The notes beneath the pieces were generated by a model. It was not told the DNA's origin. It did not search any database and worked only from the letters and a program-made list of their open reading frames with translations. From an uncultured Ruminococcus sp. (GTDB lineage Bacteria; Bacillota; Clostridia; Lachnospirales; Lachnospiraceae), in NCBI GenBank assembly GCA_900541505.1, contig UQKK01000019.1, forward strand, positions 1 to 64,000: a DNA stretch of 64,000 bases, in the 5' to 3' direction. The translations under genes and the position numbers were made by a program. Below are positions 50,370 through 56,462 of the stretch, piece after piece (position 1 is the first letter of the stretch; each line of letters opens with the position of its first letter).

Positions 50370-50882
50370 TTATTCGTACTTCAAATTCCCCAGATAGATA
50401 TCCAGCACCTTCATCTTCTTCATCGCAGTCACAAGTACTGCCGCCAGAATCGTACCGCCGCAGCTGGACACAAAGAAGGGGATGACAAAGCCGAATACCG
50501 CGCTCTCACTTCCCATCAGAAGCACTGCTATCGGGTAACTCAAAAGTCCGCCGATGACAGATGTACCAAACAGTTCTCCCAGATAGGCATATGGCAGGTG
50601 CTTCCCATATTTGTAAAGCATACCGCACAGAAATGCGCCGCACATGGAACCAGGAAATGCAAGCAGTGTTCCTGTTCCCATCAGGTTTCGCAAAAGACTG
50701 GTGACAAACGCCATGCCAACCGCATATCCCGGTCCTAAGAACACGCCGCCCAGTATATTGATAAAATGCTGGATTGGCGCACATTTTGACGCTCCTACCG
50801 GAATAGACAGCGGAGAACAAACAATACCGACAGCTACAAGGATGCCCGCTAACGCGAGCTTTTTCACGTTGATGTTTCTCAT
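50370..50882 (-). CDS. thiW: ThiW, ECF-type thiazole precursor transporter
   Basis: 170 residues, five or six membrane helices, typical ThiW S-component: VKKLALAGILVAVGIVCSPLSIPVGASKCAPIQHFINILGGVFLGPGYA in parts. It is predicted to import the thiazole precursor together with a shared ECF module. AGGAGGTTAAT precedes the ATG. It lies upstream of the TPP riboswitch, so its own control must be in its 180-nt leader. Confidence 0.92.
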   Translation of the reverse strand: MRNINVKKLALAGILVAVGIVCSPLSIPVGASKCAPIQHFINILGGVFLGPGYAVGMAFVTSLLRNLMGTGTLLAFPGSMCGAFLCGMLYKYGKHLPYAYLGELFGTSVIGGLLSYPIAVLLMGSESAVFGFVIPFFVSSCGGTILAAVLVTAMKKMKVLDIYLGNLKYE

Positions 50883-51064
50883 ATTAACCTCCTGAAATAA
50901 CGGTCGATACTCACTGGTATCCTCTCACTCCGGAACACGGATTCCCTCGCAGGTTATTTTCGTACCTCGTACGCAGTACAGTAAAAACCCAGACGGCGCT
51001 CCCCGCCCGGGAAAACTTCTGTCAGATATATCCGAAACTCATAAACTTTTGCCGGACACATCCG
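50883..51064 (-). promoter_or_regulatory. thiW leader with early terminator and SD-sequestering arms
   Basis: The predicted transcript starts near 51064. About 50 nt in lies a compact terminator (50983-51011): CCCGGGCGG pairs with CCGTCTGGG around GGAGCG, then TTTTT. Further on, AATAAC near 50955 can pair either with GTTATT near 50898 or, as TAACCT, with AGGTTA of the ribosome site. Short stems GGAA/TTCC and GATAC/GTATC lie between. No TPP signature is present. This looks like an attenuator, possibly an unrecognised riboswitch. Confidence 0.5.
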
Positions 51065-51070
51065 TGTATT

Positions 51071-51099
51071 ATATTAGCACAATTGAAAACCGCTGTAAA
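51071..51099 (-). promoter_or_regulatory. Promoter of thiW
   Basis: TTTACA, 17-nt spacer, TAATAT on the minus strand; a start near 51064 would give a leader of about 180 nt. Confidence 0.65.
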
Positions 51100-51159
51100 G
51101 TCTGCAAACCGCTGATAATCTTCTCTCTGCCGGCATTTATTGGACGCAAGCTGTAATGA

Positions 51160-51188
51160 TTGCCATGCGCCGCCTCCACTGTTATAAT
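51160..51188 (+). promoter_or_regulatory. Promoter of the YbaK-type gene
   Basis: TTGCCA (51160-51165), 17-nt spacer, TATAAT (51183-51188) with TGT just before it. Leader of about 130 nt before ATG 51325, no structure recognised. Confidence 0.7.
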
Positions 51189-51324
51189 AGGGAGAGCAGC
51201 ACTGTCTTTCCGCTTCAGAGCAGCTCAGCCAGCAGGCGGATATGCCAAAGTCGATATGGTAAAGTCAATGTGCAGGGACAGCATTTTATATACAGAAAAT
51301 ATCAAAAAGAAGGAAGGAACTATT

Positions 51325-51792
51325 ATGTCTATACAGTTAGTAAAAGATTATTTTAGCAATCACAATATAGAAAAAGAAATATTAGAGTTTCCAGAATCCA
51401 GTGCTACTGTAGAACTCGCCGCCAAAGCCGCAGGAGTAGAACCGGCACGCATCGCCAAGACCCTCTCTTTCTACACAAAGGAGAAAGACGGGGCATTCCT
51501 GGTGGTGACGGCAGGTGATATGAAGATTGACAACAGTAAATTCAAAAATTTCTTTGGATTTAAGGCGAGGATGGTCTCTCCGGAAGATGTGGAAACCTAT
51601 ACGGGACATGCCATCGGCGGCGTCTGCCCTTTCGCCAATCCTGCTGCAACAGAAACTTATCTCGATGTCTCCCTGAAACGGTTTGACACCGTATTTCCCG
51701 CCGCTGGCAGCGCAAACTCCGCAGTGGAACTGACCTGTGAGGAGATGGAAAAATATGCGGAGGCTAAGGAATGGGTAGATGTCTGTAAATAG
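51325..51792 (+). CDS. YbaK/ProX-type aminoacyl-tRNA deacylase
   Basis: 155 residues of the YbaK/EbsC editing family: VELAAKAAGVEPARIAKTLSF, FLVVTAGDMKIDNSKFK, EDVETYTGHAIGGVCPFAN and FDTVFPAAGSANSAVEL. These free-standing domains remove mischarged amino acids (Ala, Cys or Ser) from tRNA. Start 51325 after GAAGGAAGG; the frame is open to 51160 but covers the promoter. Strong terminator follows. Confidence 0.92.
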   Translation: MSIQLVKDYFSNHNIEKEILEFPESSATVELAAKAAGVEPARIAKTLSFYTKEKDGAFLVVTAGDMKIDNSKFKNFFGFKARMVSPEDVETYTGHAIGGVCPFANPAATETYLDVSLKRFDTVFPAAGSANSAVELTCEEMEKYAEAKEWVDVCK

Positions 51793-51879
51793 AAATCTTC
51801 AAACGTGAAGAATCGCCTTTAATTCGCGGTCAACCACAGATTCACTCCAAAAACGAAACAGCGCCCCGTAAGACAAGGC

Positions 51880-51943
51880 GAGGGTGTCACAAAATCGTCA
51901 GAGCAGATGATATGCTCACGATGAAGTGACACCCTCTTTTTTT
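51880..51943 (+). terminator. Terminator after the YbaK-type gene
   Basis: GAGGGTGTCAC pairs perfectly with GTGACACCCTC; the 35-nt loop contains a smaller ATCGT/ACGAT stem; TTTTTTTC follows. The A-rich other side may serve sufB as well. Confidence 0.85.
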
Positions 51944-51949
51944 CTTATT

Positions 51950-52870
51950 CTATTTCAGGAAGTTCTCGATGATGACCGCTTCCGCCTCTTCCTCGCTGAG
52001 TCCAAAGGTGCGCAGTTTGGTGAGCTGCTCGTCATTAATCCTTCCAATCGCCGCCTCGTGGACAATCTGCGCGTCCACATGTCTGGCGTTAATCTCAGGG
52101 ATAGAACTGATTTCCGCCTCATCCATGATGATGGAATCGCACTGTACATGGGCATGACAGAGATTGTTTCCAATCGCCTTCGGATGGAAGACCTGTCTGG
52201 AAGTCCCTTTCGCAACAGAACGGGATACAATTCTCGCGGAACTGTTCTCCCCGGTAAGCTGCACATCCATATTGGATATGGCACTCTGGTCCTCGTGGGT
52301 CATCAGCTTCTCCGTCACGAAAAGCTTTGCGTTCTCCGCCAGCTCAATATACGTCTCTCTCTCCGTAGAATCGACGCCCTTAATCTGGGATGTCTCCAGC
52401 GTAAACACAGAATTTTCTCCCACATATATCTTCGTCACCGGGTTGAGTACTTTCTTTCCCGTGCCGTTCCCTTCCGCATAGTGATTTTCCACATATTTGA
52501 CATTGGCATCTTTCCCGATGTGGAATGTATGGATACCGTCGTGCCTCGTCTCGCTGCATCCTTCCCCGTGGATACCGCATCCGGCAACGATGGTCACATC
52601 CGCGCCATCCTCCACATAGAAATCATTGTAGACTACATCCACGCCTTCTTTAGACATCACCACCGGAATATGCACCTGCTCGTCCTTTGTCTCCCCGCTG
52701 ATGTGGATATCAATCCCCGGCTTGTCCTCTTTTTTTACGATGTGGATATGTCTGCTGTCTCCGTGGCACACTGCCATGCCATCGAGACGGAGGTTGTAAG
52801 CGCCCTCCTGCTTAAATCCATAGGAATCTATTACATTCAGTACATCCTGCGTTACTTTATTAAGCTCCAT
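51950..52870 (-). CDS. sufB: SufB/SufD-type Fe-S assembly scaffold
   Basis: 306 residues, a short SufBD beta-helix protein. ECDSIIMDE-type region (QCDSIIMDEAEISSIPEINARHVDAQIVHEAAIGRI) and SEEEAEAVIIENFL are at the C-terminus. It pairs with SufC in an ABC-type Fe-S assembly complex. AAGGAGGGGAAC precedes ATG 52870, which lies 11 nt inside the sufC gene. Only SufC and this protein are encoded, as in the minimal SMS system of anaerobes; SufS, SufU and a second SufD are not here. Confidence 0.9.
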   Translation of the reverse strand: MELNKVTQDVLNVIDSYGFKQEGAYNLRLDGMAVCHGDSRHIHIVKKEDKPGIDIHISGETKDEQVHIPVVMSKEGVDVVYNDFYVEDGADVTIVAGCGIHGEGCSETRHDGIHTFHIGKDANVKYVENHYAEGNGTGKKVLNPVTKIYVGENSVFTLETSQIKGVDSTERETYIELAENAKLFVTEKLMTHEDQSAISNMDVQLTGENSSARIVSRSVAKGTSRQVFHPKAIGNNLCHAHVQCDSIIMDEAEISSIPEINARHVDAQIVHEAAIGRINDEQLTKLRTFGLSEEEAEAVIIENFLK

Positions 52871-53606
52871 AGAGTTCCCCTCCTTTTTGTCTGCGGCATT
52901 CACAGGAATCTAACTCAGAACCGAAAAGGCTGGGCATAATCTCCTCCGCCGTGCCGATAGACTTCAGTTTCCCGTCAGAAATCACCATGATGCGGTCTGC
53001 CATCTCAATGATACGCTCCTGGTGGGAAATCAGAATCAGGCTCTCCTTCTTCTCCTTGTGAATCTGCTCAAACCGCTTGATAAGCATGGAGAAGCTCCAC
53101 AAATCAATCCCCGCTTCCGGCTCATCAAAGATGCACAGAGCGTGATGCTTTGCCAGCACTGTCGCAATCTCAATCCGCTTCATCTCCCCGCCGGAAAGCG
53201 TTGCATCCGCTTCACGGTCAATATATTCCCGCGCGCATAAGCCTACGCTGCTCAATAAGTCGCAGCATGTCTTTTCATCCAGTGTCCTGCCCGCTGCCAG
53301 GGACAAGAGCCTCCTCACTGTCATTCCCTTAAAGCGCGGCGGCTGCTGGAAGGCAAAGCCAATCCCCGCCTTCGCTCTCTCGTCCACCGAGTAATCTGTG
53401 ATATCCTCCCCGTCCAGATAAATCTTTCCCGATGTCTCCTTGTTGACACCCATCAAAACCTTAGCCAGCGTGGACTTCCCTCCTCCGTTCGGTCCTGTGA
53501 TGACGAGCATCTCCCCGTCCCGAACGGTAAAGCTGACATCAGAAAGTATCTCCGACTGGCGGCCTTCTTCTAAAACTTCATATGATAAATGTTCTACCTG
53601 TAACAT
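52860..53606 (-). CDS. sufC: SufC, Fe-S assembly ATPase
   Basis: 248 residues. Walker A GPNGGGKSTL, signature TLSGGEMKRIEIA, Walker B LCIFDEPEAGIDLW and H-loop ILISHQ; the EAGIDLWSF form is characteristic of SufC. Gives ATP-dependent motion to the scaffold encoded next. A LysR regulator gene lies upstream on the same strand, 38 nt away. Confidence 0.95.
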   Translation of the reverse strand: MLQVEHLSYEVLEEGRQSEILSDVSFTVRDGEMLVITGPNGGGKSTLAKVLMGVNKETSGKIYLDGEDITDYSVDERAKAGIGFAFQQPPRFKGMTVRRLLSLAAGRTLDEKTCCDLLSSVGLCAREYIDREADATLSGGEMKRIEIATVLAKHHALCIFDEPEAGIDLWSFSMLIKRFEQIHKEKKESLILISHQERIIEMADRIMVISDGKLKSIGTAEEIMPSLFGSELDSCECRRQKGGELYGA

Positions 53607-53644
53607 GAAACCGTCACTTTCCTTTCTCTAATCTCGTTGCAGCC

Positions 53645-54526
53645 TTACTTCTCTGAAAGTCTGCGGAATATCTCACGGTAGCGCTCCGCGTAGATGCTTC
53701 CCCGCCTCCAGATAAACGTAAACTCGTGGGACACCTGGAAATCCTTGAGCACAATCTTGTGCAGCTCGCCATTTTCCAGTTCTTCCCTGACTGCAACCTC
53801 ATATAAAAATGTAATACCGCACCCGGATTTTGTCAACTCCTTAATCGTCTGAAGGCTTCCCACTTCCATGGACTGCTTAAAATCATCCAGACTATAGTTC
53901 TGGGAATTTAAAAATCTCTCCAGTACCTCCCTCGTACCGGACCCCTGCTCCCGCAGCAGCAGCCGCTCACCGAACAGGTCTTCCACCCGCTCCGGCTCCT
54001 TTGAAAAGCGGTATCCGCCTGCGCATACCAGCACATAGTTCTCCGTTGAAAACGGGAGGTAATCATACTCACTCTTCTTAAAAAAGCCCTCCACGAGAGC
54101 AAAATCTATCTTCCCCTCGTCAAGCCTCTCCAGCAGAGCGCTGGTATTTTCCACTTCCATGTGTATCAACGCATCCGGGTACCGGGACAGATAATTCTTC
54201 AAAAGCTTCCCCATCAGGGCATCGCCCACTGTCCTCGTGGCTCCGAAGCGTATCTCTTTTAATTCTTCCCCTTCCCGCTGCATCTCATTCTGCAGAGACA
54301 GCTCGTCATGCTTCATCGTCAGCGAAGCATTGCGCAGCAGCTCACCTGCGCTGGTCAGCCTTAATTTCTTCCCCTCATACCGAAACAGCTTAGTCCGGTA
54401 ATACTTCTCCAGAAAATGGATATGCTGCGAAACCGCAGGCTGCGTGATATGCAGTTCTTCCGATGCTCTGGTAAAATTCATGCACTGACAGACTGTCAGA
54501 AATGTCTCCATACGAAAATCCAGCAT
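53645..54526 (-). CDS. LysR-family transcriptional regulator
   Basis: 293 residues. HTH at residues 5-60: METFLTVCQCMNFTRASEELHITQPAVSQHIHFLEKYY. The C-terminal effector domain has the CysB/CbbR-like fold (FGATRTVGDALMGKLLKNYL). Divergent from yeiH with about 300 bp between, the classic LysR arrangement, so it probably controls the exporter. Confidence 0.92.
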   Translation of the reverse strand: MLDFRMETFLTVCQCMNFTRASEELHITQPAVSQHIHFLEKYYRTKLFRYEGKKLRLTSAGELLRNASLTMKHDELSLQNEMQREGEELKEIRFGATRTVGDALMGKLLKNYLSRYPDALIHMEVENTSALLERLDEGKIDFALVEGFFKKSEYDYLPFSTENYVLVCAGGYRFSKEPERVEDLFGERLLLREQGSGTREVLERFLNSQNYSLDDFKQSMEVGSLQTIKELTKSGCGITFLYEVAVREELENGELHKIVLKDFQVSHEFTFIWRRGSIYAERYREIFRRLSEK

Positions 54527-54594
54527 GATAACCCCTTCTTTATTCTTAAAATGTCCTTATTCGACACGCCAAAGATTCCAGTACCCCGGCGTAC

Positions 54595-54631
54595 TGCGCT
54601 ATTATGCCGAAAGTCAATCCTACAGTACACT
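54595..54631 (+). repeat. Intergenic repeat, copy B (related copy at 25551-25587)
   Basis: 37 nt matching copy A at 30 positions, core GAAAGTCAAT. It is followed directly by a terminator-like hairpin. Confidence 0.35.
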
Positions 54632-54640
54632 GGTGAATAA

Positions 54641-54676
54641 ATGCGGGCTTGCACGTTCAGGCAGCCCGCATTTTTA
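54641..54676 (+). terminator. Terminator-like hairpin in the LysR-yeiH gap
   Basis: ATGCGGGCT pairs with AGCCCGCAT over a 13-nt loop, then TTTTTAC. It lies between the LysR start and yeiH. Beyond it, 54690-54800 is extremely AT-rich and probably holds the yeiH promoter and LysR sites. Confidence 0.6.
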
Positions 54677-54826
54677 CATAGTGCTGAAACTTCAGCTTTA
54701 TATTAACTACTCCCTGCAACCTATCATAACATATATTTATCGTAAAATAAATATATATAATTATATTTTATTAATTTTTTATGTTATTATTTTCCAGTCA
54801 AGAAAATTGAAACGGAGGAATCTATC

Positions 54827-55834
54827 ATGAATTTTATAAAAACAAATGGCGCCGGATTGCTTCTCTGCCTCGCAATCTCTGTACCTGCATGGTTTTTCGG
54901 ACAGGCTGTACCTGTCGTAGGCGGTCCCGTCTTCGCTATCCTGATTGGAATGGTGCTCACCTTGCTTCTGCAAAAGAAAGAGGCTTTTACAGCGGGAATC
55001 ACCTTTACTTCCAAAAAAATCCTTCAGGCAGCCGTTGTATTCTTAGGATTTGGCATGAACCTCACGGAAATACTCGCCAAAGGGAAACAGTCGCTCCCTA
55101 TCATTTTGTCCACCATCACGACTTCCCTTGTCATCGCCTTCCTCTTATATAAGGCACTGCGGTTAAAACCCAATAACGCTATCCTCGTGGGCGTAGGTTC
55201 CTCCATCTGCGGAGGCAGCGCCATTGCCGCCACCGCGCCGGTCATCGACGCTTCGGACGAGGAAGTGGCTCAGTCTATCTCTGTCATCTTCCTCTTTAAC
55301 GTCCTGGCCGCTCTGATTTTTCCAACCCTCGGGGGAATCCTGCACTTAAGCAATGAAGGGTTCGGGATGTTCGCCGGAACTGCCATCAACGACACCTCCT
55401 CGGTGACAGCGGCAGCCACCGCCTGGGATGGTCTCCATGCCAGCCACACCCTGGAATCCGCCGCCATTGTCAAGATGACAAGAACTCTTGCCATCATCCC
55501 CATCACCCTTGTTCTGGCACTCTACCGGGGCAGAAAAGAAAAAAACAGAAAAGAATCTTCCTTCAGTCTGAAGAAATCTTTTCCGTTCTTTGTACTGTTT
55601 TTTATTGCCGCCAGCATCGTCACCACTGTATTTCAGCTCCCCGCCGAAGTCACAGCGCCGCTGAAAGAATTAAGTAAATTTCTCATTGTCATGGCGATGG
55701 CTGCCATCGGCTTGAACACGAATATTATCAAACTCGTGCGCACCGGAGGGAAACCCATCTTCACCGGATTTTGCTGCTGGGTGGGTATCACACTGGTGAG
55801 CCTTGGCATGCAGCATGTACTCCATATCTGGTAG
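54827..55834 (+). CDS. YeiH/UPF0324 putative sulfate exporter
   Basis: 335 residues, about ten membrane helices, UPF0324 family: GLLLCLAISVPAWFFGQAVPVVGGPVFAILIGM, GFGMNLTEILAKG, VGVGSSICGGSAIAATAPVIDA, GTAINDTSSVTAAATAW. GGAGGAATCTATC precedes the ATG. Annotated as sulfate exporter; related proteins are linked to taurine or sulfur metabolism. Control by the divergent LysR gene is likely. Confidence 0.9.
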   Translation: MNFIKTNGAGLLLCLAISVPAWFFGQAVPVVGGPVFAILIGMVLTLLLQKKEAFTAGITFTSKKILQAAVVFLGFGMNLTEILAKGKQSLPIILSTITTSLVIAFLLYKALRLKPNNAILVGVGSSICGGSAIAATAPVIDASDEEVAQSISVIFLFNVLAALIFPTLGGILHLSNEGFGMFAGTAINDTSSVTAAATAWDGLHASHTLESAAIVKMTRTLAIIPITLVLALYRGRKEKNRKESSFSLKKSFPFFVLFFIAASIVTTVFQLPAEVTAPLKELSKFLIVMAMAAIGLNTNIIKLVRTGGKPIFTGFCCWVGITLVSLGMQHVLHIW

Positions 55835-55959
55835 ACCGAAGCATAAATGACGCGAGCCAAACTGCAGCCTGATTCTTTCAGTAAACCTCTTCCATTGTAT
55901 ACACAGCACCTCTCCATGTGCTATAATTAAAAATCATATCATACAAGGAGGTTTTGCTT

Positions 55960-56271
55960 ATGTTAGTAGTTACTACGGAAAAGATTCCCGGGCAGGATTA
56001 TCAGGTAATCGGACTTGTCAAGGGAAGTACAATCCAGTGTAAAAATATCGGTCGGGATATCGGCAGCTCTTTTAAGAACCTGGTGGGCGGTGAGATGAAG
56101 TCTTATGTGGAGATGATGAATCAGGCGCGTGATATCGCCTATGACCGGATGGTTGAGGACGCAGTGCGGATTGGCGCTGATGCAATCGTAGCGATGCGCT
56201 TCGCCACCAGCTCCATCGCACAGGGCGCTGCGGAAGTCATGGCATACGGAACTGCCGTGAAATTCAAATAA
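55960..56271 (+). CDS. YbjQ/UPF0145 family protein
   Basis: 103 residues: VTTEKIPGQDYQVIGLVKGSTIQCKNIGRDIGSSFKNLVGGEMKSYVEMM in parts and IGADAIVAMRFATSSIAQGAAEVMAYGTAV. Forms pentamers in known structures; cellular role unknown, sometimes called heavy-metal-binding. AAGGAGGTTTTGCTT precedes ATG 55960. Its last codons start a 25-nt tandem repeat. Confidence 0.92.
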   Translation: MLVVTTEKIPGQDYQVIGLVKGSTIQCKNIGRDIGSSFKNLVGGEMKSYVEMMNQARDIAYDRMVEDAVRIGADAIVAMRFATSSIAQGAAEVMAYGTAVKFK

Positions 56272-56365
56272 TCAGAGTACTATAAAACTCCATTACTGGA
56301 CTGCTGCAAAATCCAGATAAGCGGGCTGCTGTGAGATTCCAATTACCGGATTACTGCAAATAAGC
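56248..56365 (+). repeat. Decayed 25-nt tandem repeat starting in the ybjQ 3' end
   Basis: Five units begin exactly 25 nt apart (56248, 56273, 56298, 56323, 56348), each of the type GGAxTGCTGxxAAATTCxA. The first is the end of the coding region (GTAVKFK plus stop); the others are non-coding. Divergence suggests an old duplication. Confidence 0.6.
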
Positions 56366-56382
56366 AGGCGCACGTCCAAGCC

Positions 56383-56418
56383 AAAGGAAGCCCCAGCGTA
56401 AGGAGGCTTCCTTTTTTT
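56383..56418 (+). terminator. Terminator after ybjQ
   Basis: AAAGGAAGCC pairs with GGCTTCCTTT around CCAGCGTAAGGA, then TTTTTG. Confidence 0.85.
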
Positions 56419-56462
56419 GCTGCCCTCCCTGTACAAGAGCACACACGACATTTTCGATTGGC

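Noticed and set aside
18888..56462. Prophage or transposase genes
   Set aside because: No integrase, transposase, terminase or capsid-like reading frame was recognised anywhere in the window.
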